Assembly: GCA_021613535.1 (NCBI GenBank) | Contig: CP075492.1 | Location: forward strand, 4,216,001 to 4,280,000 | Reading direction: 5' to 3' | Origin: Adineta vaga | Lineage: Eukaryota > Rotifera | Length of the DNA: 64,000 bases | Shown here: positions 35,476 through 48,147 of the stretch, one piece after another | How the letters are laid out: each line of letters starts with the position of its first letter | How positions within the stretch are numbered: position 1 is the first letter of the stretch | Notes under the pieces: model-generated | The model's database searches: none | Seen by the model: only the letters and a program-made list of their open reading frames with translations | What the model was told of the DNA's origin: nothing | Translations under genes and position numbers: made by a program

Positions 35476-36180
35476 ATGGCAAGCGAAGAGATTTCAAATA
35501 TGTCGAATAATTCTATTTCGCAGGATATATATATTAATATCAAACAAACACATAAATATATGTTGAATACATTTATCTCGCTTTTGGTAAAGAATATTCA
35601 AATTCAGAATGATATATTCAAGAGAAGTTTGTTTTTCTTTCGTGAATATTTAGATACTTGGTTTTATTCATTTACCATTGAATACATATTCGTTATTGAT
35701 TTATGATTCAACATGTTCGATTATGTATTACCGACGAATCTATATTATGATCATCAATATCATCTTGATTGGTTTATATGGACTTGGTCTCTGTGTTCTT
35801 CATCGACATTCTCGAATAGGATTACTTACAGTAAGATTGATTGATAACTTTAGTTTAAACTTCAATAAATTCATTGAATTCCTATAGTTTGCTTGGTTAG
35901 TTGCAATTCTTGATATACTTGCTACTCTGACGGTCTTATCACTTCTCTTTATCATTATTTTTTTAATGACGCCAATATCAGTTTATTCAGTCGAAATATT
36001 TACTGGTCTTTTTCTCTTCATAATTCTGTCAATTATTGGATTTATCTACATGGTAATTTGAAATTTGAATGTTCTAACGAAAAAATTCTATTTTCTTTTC
36101 AATAGACAATTTCAATTCAACATGCACTTCATCTGTCCAAACTATTCAAGAATAACAGACAACTTATTACTGAGATTTAA
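35476..36180 (+). CDS. Small multi-pass membrane protein of unknown family
   Basis: Four exons, all phase 0 (35476-35586, 35654-35830, 35888-36052, 36106-36180), 175 aa. A polar N-terminus (MASEEISNMSNNSISQD) is followed by helices around IYIMIINIILIGLYGLGLCV, FAWLVAILDILATLTVLSLL/FIIIFLM and FTGLFLFIILSIIGFIYM, ending in a basic cytoplasmic segment (KLFKNNRQLITEI). The consistent GT-AG junctions and uninterrupted frame across four exons are the evidence for a gene. No family recognised. Confidence 0.55.
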
Positions 36181-36386
36181 CTTTTTACCCTATATATTTT
36201 TTATTTCACTAATAAAGCACTCGCGATGTGTTCAAAACAAATGTGTAACATTTGAAATGATTATATAATTGTGTACGATATATTATATAATCATTTTCTT
36301 TTTCTAACACACTTTTCTATGATAACAAAAAACGAACTGATATAAACAACACTTCTTTTTCTTGCTTTCATCAGTATTGATATAGA

Positions 36387-37704
36387 ATGCAGTTTCATCA
36401 TCAACTTGTTTTATTTGTGTGTGTTCTTCGTTGTCTCCAACCAACGCACGGTGAAATTAAACCTGTATTAATAAATAAATTTGAATTGGCATATGCAGGA
36501 TTTTCGACACTTTTACGTTCATGGACATTGAATTCAACATCATGGACTTTATCGATCTCCTGTTTTAATCCAATTCCAAAAACAACAGATTATGTTTACA
36601 ATGTACCAAATATTGAACGGCAATTAACAACAAAAATTACACCAACAGTTGTGACTAATCAAATAGTATGGCCAAATGGTATTGTAGCTGCAGATCAATT
36701 AGTCGAATATTCAACAATTGTTCCAAGTGGTTTTCTTGTTCCTGGCAAAACCAATGGAAATTTATATTATATGTCTCAATCAGGACCAATAGCATTAGTA
36801 CCAAATGATGGAACACATTGGTTTTATCATGATGCTGCCTTCAAAGATATGGATGGAGATGGTCATATTGATATTGTTACAGGACGAGCAAATGTGCCAA
36901 TCATTGGTACGCCAACTACTCAATTGATTTGGTTGAAAAATCCTGGTAATTATACAATTACTGGTCCTTGGAAACTTAATTATTTATTAAGTGATGGTGG
37001 ACCCGATATTCAAGTTCAATTTGCTCAAATTAATTCAATAAATGTAACTTTTATCGATCCTATTCAATTCTCTATTATTATTTTTTTAAATTTTATTATA
37101 GGTACTCTTTGCTAATTCTTATTTTACGCGTAAACTTCAGATGTTTTGGTCTGATACAGATCCACTTTGGAATGATGCTTCTAAATTACATGTACGTCAT
37201 ATAGATTATCTAGCTGTACCGTATGCGTATGTTCAATTAACTATTGATCTTAATGGTGATCAAAAACCGGATTTACTTGTGACTGTAAATGATCAACATA
37301 ATGGATCATTGATCGCCTATGAATTACCATCTTCAGGTGATGTACGTCAAGCAAATTTTACTAAACATATTCTTGCCACTGGTTTTGCACCACGTACTCA
37401 AGCTAAAGGACGTGGAGCACCTGGACAAGCTGTAGCAGTTCAGTTCTATTCTCCATCTATTTCTCGAAAGAAACCTGTTTTAGTTTTATCAGGTGATGAT
37501 GATGGTTGTGTCTATCTATTAGAAGCTCTACATGATAATGATCCAACGAATTGGGAATATTCGAAAAAGATAATTCATCGATCAAGCAAATCAACAATTG
37601 GGCAAATTAGTATTGAAGATGTTGATAATGATGGACATCCGGAGATGTTCGTACCAGCTTATAATGAAGGCATCGTTTATATTTATCGATTAATAGATAG
37701 TTGA
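36387..37704 (+). CDS. Secreted FG-GAP/VCBS-repeat protein
   Basis: Two exons (36387-37043, 37102-37704), 419 aa. Signal peptide MQFHHQLVLFVCVLRCLQPT. The mature protein has calcium-binding FG-GAP-like strands: DMDGDGHIDIVTGRA, DLNGDQKPDLLVTVND, SGDDDGCVYLLEA and DVDNDGHPEMFVPAYNEG, each an Asp-rich loop followed by a hydrophobic strand, as in beta-propellers of the integrin-alpha/VCBS type. Similar stand-alone proteins are frequent in fungi and bacteria, where some act on or bind carbohydrates; the function here is unknown. AATAAA lies 43 bp after the stop. Confidence 0.78.
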
Positions 37705-38056
37705 AAAAGAAACGTTCTTTGAAAGTAATTTTTTTTTCTTTGATTTAATAAAGTTATTGCTAATGAAAGATATTCAAAAATGTATTGAGAAGATTCGTAT
37801 TTCTAAGAAAAAAATATTCATAGTCGATAAAAGAATCTTAAAGCCTCACAATTTCGTTTTCAACGGATGTTCTTCTTTTCTCTCATTCTCGTTTACTATT
37901 ATACTTTATTGAGCAGATCAATTATCTCTTTGCTTGAGAGTGAGTGTAGAATGAAGAGACATCCTCACCCTAGTTTAGTGTCGATTCAGATATTTTTCAA
38001 ATATATTTAGTAGAGATATTCATTTAAAAAGAGATACAAATGTAGAATCGTAAATA
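37705..38056. other. Intergenic spacer between convergent genes
   Basis: 3' ends of the FG-GAP gene (+) and the SAM-macro-TIR gene (-). Nothing else seen. Confidence 0.4.
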
Positions 38057-41000
38057 TTAGTTAGTTTCGAGTATTGCTGATTCGAAAGAAAAAAAGATCG
38101 ATGGTTTTTGCCATTTGACTACGATAGGTTCAGTATCAAAAACGTCATTCCATGGAAACTTTAATGGAAGTGTGATTGTATGACGCTCTAATATTGTTTT
38201 AATTGGTTCAATTTTCATTTTTGAGAATGGAGATGGACAAAATATGGCTGCAGGATACACATAAATCGGTTGTGCTGATCGTCGTTTTAATCCATGTTCG
38301 ATATCGTCACAAAGTTTATCCAACTCGCTTTGGTTCTTTCGCATCTGTTTGGCAAATTGCAATCGATATTCAAGTTTTTCACTATCGGAAAGTATTCGTC
38401 TCACACGATGCATATAAGGAATAACAACTTTTCGCCGTTCATCATGTTTTTTAGCAACTTTCAACTCTTTATTGGTATTCGTAGAGCTAAATATTGGCTT
38501 AACGGGAAGTGAGAATCCTTTCAACTTTTCCTTCCTCTTTGTTAAAAAAGTATTTGTATATCGGCATGGTTTAGATGAAAGATATCTGCTACCAACACGG
38601 TAGTCCTTTGATGTTAGTGATGAACAATTCTGTGTTAGATTGTTTAAAAGATGTAAGTTATCTAAAACGATATTCAGCACAGGAAACGCTGTATCGTTTA
38701 TATTACCAGTTGCTGCAAATGGTGCGATATTTAATATTGTTTTTGAGTATTCAATTTTTTCCGACCATTGTTTGTAAGAAAATATTCCAATAACGAATCT
38801 TACACTACATATTAAGTTGTCTTTTTTTTGTTGATCCTCTGTACTATTTGTATGCACTAGAACGAATCTCAGAAATACTTTTCAAAGCAATATACAAAAA
38901 TCGATACTACTACTTACGATAGTTTTGTCTTCCATATGATATATATTCCTCACATTGACTTTCTTTTTCCATAATTATGTCTTGTACTTGTAAAATAAGA
39001 TTCTCTTTATCATCCTCCGTGATTCTTCCTTTCTCTAACATCATCGATTTTTTAACATTCTTCTCATATTGTGATTTTCTTTGTTCTATTGTAAGCAAGA
39101 AATGTAATTCCTTATTGTTTAAATAAGATTTCACTATCTTATGTTGATTTGATACGATAAATGGAACAGATGAGAATATTGAATTAGGTCTCGTATACTG
39201 CATCTGAAAATGATTTCAAAAGTATCGTAGAATCATAATTTCGTTTGAAAGGAAATCGGTTTTGAGAATCCACTGAACGCTATCTAAAAAGACATGTTTT
39301 TGATACATCGACATTATACTTACGATTTTTAAAAGTAGTTTATCATATTCCATATTGAAGTTGTGTTCAGATCCAAATAGTTGAAAATAGGTTCCATTTT
39401 GAGTGAGTAATTTTTGTAACCAATTAATTGGATCATAATTTTGAATTTTTACTGCAATGATAATTTTACCAGTTTCATCAGCATATGTTGCTTCTTTTTT
39501 ACATAATTCATCTTCAAAATAATTATTACTAATACAAAGAATAATACAATCTGATTTATTCATTTTTCTTGATATCTGTTGAAAACTAGCTGTTCCATCG
39601 ATTGATTTCATCCATATATTAAAACCATCATGAACTAAGCGAGTTGCTAAACTTTCTGCTACTGACCAGTCTTTTACTGAATGACTCAACATTATATTGT
39701 AACGATTGGGAGTCGTGCTAGTTGATGGTTGATGTGGTAGAAATATTATTCCTTGAACGAATGCATTTGTTAAATGATATTTTTGCTTAACTTCATATAC
39801 GTTATTTATAAAACCGCATAATATGAGTTGTTGCTCTTCATCTAATTTTGGTAATACGTATCGATTAATCGAATATTCATAGAAACTATTAATCATATTT
39901 TGATTCCAATGTTGAAATCCATCTATTTTCAGTGTAAACATCGATCTGTTGAGATACATATGAATACTCTTTTCACAATCTGTAAAATAATCCGTGCTGG
40001 TTGACATAAGCATAATTTTCATAGCTAAAAGTGAATACAAAATCAAAAGAAAATGTTTGAAAATACATAAACTCCAATGATATCTTACTTGAAACTGGAT
40101 AAGAAAGCGTTCCAAAACTATTTTCTGTTGTTGGTACCGACTGAAGGCTCATAAAAAATTGTTTCTGTAAAGTTTTTTGATCAGGTAATAAAACAAATGA
40201 TACATTCAACGGTATAGATTTGATTAATTTAATTTGATTCACTGTTGCTTCAATCATTTCTTCTGCTAATATTTGTTCTTGTTTACATGAATCTGGAACT
40301 GCAAAAGCGATTGATTGGACTGATTTACTGTTCTTTATTACATATCGTATTGTTTTGGAAATGAATTCTGATATAGATTCACTTAAATAATCATCATCTA
40401 CCATTCCCGTTGGTAATGACCAATTAACGAACAGAATCTTTTTACAAGCTAATCTTCCACCGGTGGTTTCAGTAATAAATGGAAGTGAGTTCGATCCCAG
40501 ATCTTTTCGAGATTGTTTTTGAACGATTTCACCCGCTCGTTCAATTATATTCTGCTTTACGCCAGATGATAACGACGAAATAATTATAATATCTACCTAA
40601 TATATATTCAAGTAAAGAATAGGAAAACATGCAAATTAACTCAAATAATCAATACTAACTTTTTGTTGAGAGATATCACCAGTGACGATATTGATCGATC
40701 CATTATCGAGTTTAACTCGAGAGGAAATAGAGGGCGACGAACAAAATGGATCAGATGTGTTTTCATCGGCTCTTGGAATTCGACATTGTTTTAATTCTGT
40801 AATTGATTCAAAATCACAATAACAATGATTTTTTCGTGCAAGATTTTTCATAGGTAAGAAAGATTTGTCGATAATATTGTAGTAGAATTCTTGACTTTCA
40901 AATCTATGTGTATGTATTTTAGACAATAAGTTCATTACACATGTTTCTACTTCATCTTTCAGATTTTCTGATGCATAAAAAGATCGTTCTGGAATTAAAA

Positions 41001-42472
41001 ATTGTACACCATAATTACGAAATTGTTTTTCAATGTTTTGTAGTTCTGTCAAACAGAGATTTTTTAATCCATCAAGCTAAATAGAACAAAAAGTGTTGCA
41101 TGTGATTGTCTGATCGATGTGAACAAAATAAATAAAATATAAGCATACCTCATTCGGAGTTATTCGACTAAATTTAAATCTCTTCAATTGATGACGTTCG
41201 AATAAAGATTTAAACTTTCGTAAGATTTCAGTAACTAATTTTTCATATCCAAATATTTCAATTTTATTCTTCAGACAATATTTACTGCAAGTAACCGAAA
41301 CAATTGAATTATCTTGTGAACATTGATTGATAATTTCATCGAACTCAGTATTATATTGTGTTGTTGGACAAATCCGATAGTTTGATAGAGTCTTTTGTGT
41401 ACGATTATCAATCAATTCAATTGTGAAGAATTTATCATTAGATGAAGTAAGTATACTTTTATGTAAAATGTTATTTTGAAAAATAACATCGATTTCTGTC
41501 GTATGATATGGAGAATTAAATTCATCATCATCGAAATAGTAAATATCCAATGTTTGATTGCATTTTCCCGTTAATTGACATACTGTAAATATATGGGATT
41601 CAAGATCGAATATATTTTGAACAATACAATTTGGTTTTGATTGAAGTAATAATTTTGTAATGGTGTTTTGTAGATATCTTTTTGATTTGATTACTTCTTT
41701 TAAATGTTGAAGAAACCGTTCGACAAGCCGATTTTCTTGTTTTGTTCCAGTGACTTTAATGACATAGTAGACTGATGAATTATTATCGTTCTGATGCATC
41801 TGTTCAATTACAATTTCAATTGATTTTATTTCTTGTTTAATGAAATTAATTAAATGAGATTGTAATGCTCGATTTTTGAAAAATTTCGCTTGAATAATAT
41901 CATCAATGAAAAATAAAGCTTCCTGTCTGACGTTGTCAGAAACTATATTGTCTGGTTGTTCCTGTTAAAAATAGAATCGAGAGGTAGTGTCTTACATCGA
42001 AGTCATTTATCATCAATTCAAAAGTATTGATAATTACCTCGTTCGAATGAACTGGTGCGTTGACATTAGCTCGTACTACTGTTAGTGAATGATCAGAAGT
42101 TCTTAATTACGCATATATATATCTTACAATATAATCAAATGAAAAACAAATGACATACTCATTTGTTTTCTTCGCATTTTCTTGTTCATTCTGTAGTTTT
42201 AATTCCATTAATTTGATTCGAAATCTACTTTTTGCACCAATTGTTGTCTCTTGTATCGATCCATTTGGATCTATTTCCACTACTAATTGTGAAATATCCT
42301 CGTCAGTCATAGCCATGAGAGCATGGCCATCTATATTCTCATCTAATATCAAGAACATTCAATTTCTACAAGTGTGACAAAAAAACTAATTACCTTTGAA
42401 TATCTTTACTTGTCTCCTGAAACCATTGTCTTTTAACCATCTAGAGACTTGTTTCACCGACCAATTTGCCAT
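38057..42472 (-). CDS. SAM - KH-like - macro-like - TIR protein, paralogue A (catalytic Glu kept)
   Basis: Nine exons (42472-42394, 42342-42159, 42101-42038, 41961-41149, 41076-40660, 40596-40089, 40024-39324, 39203-38918, 38856-38057), 1283 aa. Residues 1-85 are a SAM domain (MANWSVKQVSRWLKDNGF, ENIDGHALMAMTDEDI). Residues about 110-500 hold repeated alpha/beta units (VIKVTGTKQENRLVERFLQH; NKIEIFGYEKLVTEILRKF) like PARP14 KH-type domains. About 505-640 resembles a macro domain (SINIVTGDISQQKVDIIIIS, SGVKQNIIERAG, VQSIAFAVPD) but without the NAAN-type ADP-ribose motif. About 690-780 has another KH-like unit, and 797-922 a TIR domain (YNIMLSHSVKDW, DGFNIWMKS, SDCIILCISNNYFED, CKKEATYA), where Glu866 matches the NADase Glu of SARM1-type TIRs. 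The C-terminal 360 residues match no family I know but recur in paralogue B. Known TIRs cleave NAD+ or act as adaptors; I infer an NAD/ADP-ribose immune or stress sensor. Confidence 0.8.
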
Positions 42473-43334
42473 TAATTTCCGAGATCTAAAATAAATTATA
42501 ATGGTAAACTTTTCAACTGTTAACTTCTTGTTAAATCAATGCTTAAAACAATTTAGAACGTGTTATAAGAACTTGCGATCGGATTTTTACTACCTATTAT
42601 CTTGTTATTGTTAATGTGAATATAAAATAGATGTATAAGAAATAATATCAAAAATGTGTCCTAATGAAATTATTTATCCAACGACTGACGATAAGCTGCT
42701 TTGCCTACTGATCTGGCTATGTATTGTAGTTGTTTCTAAAGAGTTTTGACGGAAAAAGTCTCATATGGTGAATGATTTATGACTCGATGGAAGATTTTTT
42801 CGGTAACAGTTTATCCTCCTCTTAAAACTCTATGACGTTAATATACTTTTACTTTTTTTAAGATTTATTATCAAGAAAAAACCATTAATACAAAACAAAT
42901 AGAGTCAACGTATTTCGGTTGCTTCGAAATTCGACTACTATTTTTCAACAATCAGATTATTCTCTTCTGTTCTTACTCTTTAATAAACGACTTGTTCTTT
43001 ATATCTAGTTACTTCTCAAGACTTGTTATACTTATTTTCTTCTTTTTTTTCTTTTTTTCCTTTCTTGTAGTGCAAAAGATGATGATTATAGATGACACGA
43101 AGATACGCATAGAAACGGTTACCACCGTGATACATCAAAACTGATGAAACATCATTCTCCCATCCAGACAAATATAACTTTGTATATAGCCGTTTCCATG
43201 TCTGTCTTGTTCTGGTACTTTCTTTCAATTTTTCTGTATTTTTATCAGGTTTTTAAAATTATGAAAGGTTGTTAACGTCTTCAAACTTACTTTATACGTG
43301 ATAATAAGTATCTTACGAGTTTTGAGATTTAGAT
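42473..43334. promoter_or_regulatory. Head-to-head intergenic region between the two SAM-macro-TIR paralogues
   Basis: 862 bp separate the two divergent start codons, so both promoters lie here. It is AT-rich; open frames inside (for example 43016-43228, minus) lack coding features. I see no strong TATA box or palindromic operator by eye. Confidence 0.5.
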
Positions 43335-46300
43335 ATGTCAGTAGGTAATTTGACTACTAATCAAGTTGGCGATTGGTTGACAACCAATGGATTTGCTGAA
43401 CATATCAAAACTTTTATAAGTATAGAAAAATTCTGATTGATAGTAAGTTTTAATTAGATTCTTTTTGTACCGAAATTAGGTGAAGACATCGATGGTGAAG
43501 CATTGTTCGGTCTACTTGATGATGAAATAATGAAACTATTAACTCTTTATGACAAAGACGGAACCATAAGAACTCCTACGAAAAGAAAACAACGTAAATT
43601 TAAAATAATATTGGAAGAATATCGAACATCAGTACAGCAAGAACGAAGAAAACGGAGAAGAAGCAGGTATGTAAATTTATATTTTCTTTCTAACGAATCT
43701 CTTCGTATTCTAGATCAGTAATAAACAAAGAATCTAATGAAAATCTTGCTATCAAGTAAGAACTAAATTGTAAAAGATAATATATTCTAAACATGTACAT
43801 TCATTCATTCTTAAGCTTACGCACGATGCCATCAAAAGTCACAGGTCAATCAGCCAAAGAACGATTAGCATATTCAAAAAATTATGTTGTCGAATCAACA
43901 ATCACGAGTTCGAAATTCTTTCAAAATGAAATGGTCACTTCGTTTTTAACGAAATATTATCTACGAAAATTTAATGTCAAGTATTATATATCAGCATATG
44001 TTTCATCTGATACAAAAGATACATTAAAAATCGAATTAACAGGTGATAAAGCAAATGTCACGAGTGCTCTGACTGATCTACAATTATTATCTGAAAGTAT
44101 AAAAATAAAAATTTTTGATAATCAAGAAACAGATCATAGAAGTAAGCGTTATGAGCTGTTTGTTGTCTTATAAATATGCATGCAATCTACGTTTTTGTAT
44201 AGTTATGAATTGGTCAACATCGATATATTCAGATTCTGTTCTTCTTATTTTGCAAAAAATCTTTGCTGATCGAAAGAAATTAACAATCTGGGAAAAAACA
44301 AATCTATTATCTGGTTATTTTATAGTTTATTATATCAGTGGAGAACATCGATTCAATCTTTCAGAAGAATTTATCTATCAAATGCTCAATAATGAAATAT
44401 CTTACGTGGAAAATATAGTAATATCAAACATGGATAAATGTCAATCTAACTTTCGAAGGGCAATCAAAGAATTTATCAATAATAAAAAACAACAACAAGA
44501 AAAACTTCAAACAATGACCATTATTTATTACCAATCTGTATCTCAATCAGAAATGAAAATCAGTTTTTTTGGATTGAAATATCAAGTTGATATTGCCAAG
44601 AAACAACTAAAACTATTGATTAATAAACATCAAATACGAACAATACGAATTGAACTCGATTCAAAACAGGTATAAATATATCAGATGATCGATTAGATAT
44701 GTGCATAATCATTCGTTCTTATTAGAAAAAAGTTTGACTTCACGTTTTTTCTTTTCTTTTGTAGCGTGAATATTTATTAGACAACTGTATTTCTCAATTG
44801 AAACAGATAGAATTGGATTATAAAGATGATAATGTTCATATTCAAATCCATTCAAATTTACTTACTGCACCACAATATCTCATTGTTAAAATCAAACAAT
44901 TGATTCAATCATTGCTCTTTCATACAACTACTCTTACATTTCGTTATATCGAAAACGGCATTACCTTAACTGAACATGATCAGCTACAATTGAAAACTAT
45001 CGGTCAAAATCATAATTGTCAACTAGATCATATCGATACACAAACGGAAAAGGAAATTATTCTATTACCGAAAAGCAAAGATACACCAACATCAAAATAT
45101 ATTATGAAAAAATCAGAAGAATTTTACACTTCATTAACACCAGTCTGGAAACTTTCAGTTGAAACAAATACAATAGAACTTCGTCCAGCATCTAATCCAA
45201 CAGTGAGTTGAATGATACATTTTATTGTGCTCTAGAGATTCTTGTTATTTGTAGAGTGATATAACTGTTATCTCAACAACGGAAGATATAATCAAAGAAA
45301 ATATTGATTCCATACATCGGAATGGTCATTTTATATCTGAAAATGGTAAAAATATTTTAGTAATACTATGGTCACCATTGAAAGATCCGATCGAAAAGTT
45401 GATTTCTACATCATTCAATCAGATTGATGTGTTATGTATGGACAGTATTGAGTCAATTGCGTTTTCTACAACTAATTGGGAAAAAATTGATGATAAAAGA
45501 AAATTGGCAGAAGAAATGATCAAAGAAATGAAAGACTTGCTCGAAACTGAAGACTTTGCCAATCGATCTTGGAAAATTTCATTCAGTTTTAATGATGAAC
45601 AAAATGATTTATTGAAAGAATTTTCGGAAATTATTATATCATTACGATTGGCAAAGAATGGTTATGAACAATTTACCTATCCCATAACAAGTATGTACGG
45701 AGATTGCAATGATCTTTTTTTTTGGAACCTGAATAATTCTTTAAGATGAATGATCGGGATTTTGATTCAGTGCTTAGAAAGTTAGTTGTCAATAGATATG
45801 TATCATATGTCTTAATCATACAGAAGAATCCATAAATGAAAATTTCTTCTTCATTCTAGCAACTTCATTAACGTTGAAAACATCGTCAAATTCAAATATT
45901 ATAAAATCTGAGAATGCAATCAATGACTATATGAAAAGATCTGTTCTCAGCACAATTGAAATTTATAATCCTTTCGATTCTAAAATATGGAATCAACACA
46001 TGATCAATGTATTTTATAAATATTGTTTGGAGAAATGTGTATTACCTGATATTCATCTATTCAATGAACAATATCATTTATATTTAATCGGCTCAAAATC
46101 TGCTGTTAATCATGCAAAAGAAAAATACAAATTCATGACGGAAATCGAACGATTAAAAGCATTAATTCATATTCCATCGTCAGAATCTGTGTCGAAGAAC
46201 AAAAACTCAAAGACTATTTCAAGCACTTATAATATCATATTAAATGGCTGTTCGAATGATAAAGATATATTAGAGAAGCTTGCAAAGCGTTTCAATGATG

Positions 46301-48029
46301 AAGGTTATCGAGTATTGATTGATTATTGTGATATCAATCCATCAAATAGCAAACCAAAACAACATTACAATAGCGATTTAATTGTTATCTGTTTTAGCTA
46401 CCATTACTCGCAAGATTCTAGTTGCATGAAAGCAATGTTATCTATTAAGAAATCTGAAAAGAAATTTATTCCATTCGTCTTATTAGAAAAAGCTTTGAAT
46501 GAAAGAAGTAATTGGATTCAGATGTGCTCCACCGAAACACTCTTTTATGAGTCATTCGAAGAAGAAATCAGATTTAAACTTGAAGAAAACTTCGATTTGG
46601 ACTATGATAAGTTATTTATAGAATTAGTAAGTATGTTTTTATTGATACACTTGAGATTAACATAAAGGACTTGCCGTAAAAGAATGTTAAATGAAATTAC
46701 AAGATTCTATCTTTATTTGTAGCTTCATTATACTAAACCTGGTGTAGTCGATCGAATCTATGCAATATCGGACGATGTCACTAGTACAGAACAACGTGAA
46801 GAAGATTTTAGTCTTAAAAGAACACTCTCGCCATTTACCCAAGAACAAATTTGTAAAAAAGAAGAAATTTATCGAGAAAAAATTGAACATATCTTAGAAC
46901 GAGATGCTATTCCAACGGATGAAGTGACCAATTTAATTGCATTACTAGGTATAATTCTTGGAGATAACGGAATTGAAGGATATCCCGTGTTAGTAGAAGA
47001 CCATCAACCACAAGATGACGGATACATAAATCGTAAGTAACATCAGCTAATCCTCGAATAGTGAAATATATATAAAAGAGGAGTATCTAATAATCCACTC
47101 GGTATTCTATAAATTGATATAAATCATTATTCAAATCTTATACAACTAGTTATTCCTTTAAATGTCACAAAATTTCTTTATCGATTCATATTCTATGAAG
47201 ACAACTGAACAACGTTTTTTTTTTCATTAAAGCTGTAGGTGTTCAAGATTATCTCAACTCTTTTTTATTACGTCTACAACGATGGATAGAAAAGGCATCA
47301 AATGGACCCGTCTGTAAGGGCAATATACCACCCTTTACCGTGACTGGCGACTTCAATGATGCTATATTTCCGATTTCATTATTGGACAAAACTCCTTGGT
47401 GGGAAACCGATTTGGATTTATATGATTTTGATCATTCTTCAACAGATTTTGATAAAGTCTCTCCAGAGTTAACTATCGGTTCATGGAGCAGTTATGATGA
47501 AGCACAAAATTATTTTCAAAAACTTGTCAACAAAGATGCTCGATTTCGTGATAAACAACTGAACAATAAAAAATCACAAGTACCAAGTAGAAAACAGCAC
47601 GCATATTTCAAAACGAATATTAAACGAGGTACTATTGCTTGGGATATCACTGAAAATCGACGAGTTTTAAAAGAATATGAACGCAGAAAGAATGGTGGAA
47701 AAAGAAAGAAACTAAATTCAAAAACACGTAGTTCGTTGAATTTGTTGGATCGATGGGTTCAATTAGTATCAGATCTAAAAGAAGGTAGAATTAACATGAA
47801 ATCAAATGAAATACGAGGTACAATTGGAAAAGAATTGAAAACAAAAGACGAAATCAGAAAACGTATAGAATCAGACGATCCGAATAATACACAATGGTCA
47901 ATGGAACGAGTTCCGCCAAGGCGACGAAAGTTCATCAAATTGAAAATCAAGAATACAATTGAATGGGAAAATTTCTGTGAACAATCCGAATTGAAAGCTC
48001 AATCAGTAACTATACAAGATACAACGTAA
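43335..48029 (+). CDS. SAM - KH-like - degenerate macro - degenerate TIR protein, paralogue B
   Basis: Ten exons (43335-43419, 43480-43666, 43714-43755, 43816-44141, 44203-44669, 44765-45202, 45255-45690, 45860-46626, 46723-47032, 47233-48029), 1284 aa, almost exactly the length of paralogue A. The SAM (NQVGDWLTTNGFAEHIKTF, EDIDGEALFGLLDDEIMKLL), the KH-like repeats (MKISFFGLKYQVDIAKKQL) and a shortened macro remnant (SDITVISTTED, SIESIAFSTTNW, KLAEEMIKEM) line up with A. The TIR region (YNIILNGCSNDKDILEKLA, SDLIVICFSYHYSQD) has CMKAM where A has CKKEA, so the catalytic Glu is Ala852. The C-terminal region shares LHYTKPG and GDFNDAIFPI with A's QYTRPN and GNINDTAFPV and is strongly basic near the end. 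A pseudoenzyme partner or regulator is likely; decay cannot be excluded but the frame is intact. Confidence 0.8.
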
Positions 48030-48147
48030 AATCGAATTTTTCATTTCATATTAACATATATTTTTCGCAAAAACATCTGTGATTAAATAAAACAAAATTT
48101 ACATGAAAATATGTTCTTTTTTTTCAGATAAAAATCATTTGAATTCC

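Noticed and set aside
38203-38793. Several plus-strand frames across the C-terminal exon of paralogue A
   Set aside because: Overlap a well-supported minus-strand exon and show no domain or splice support.
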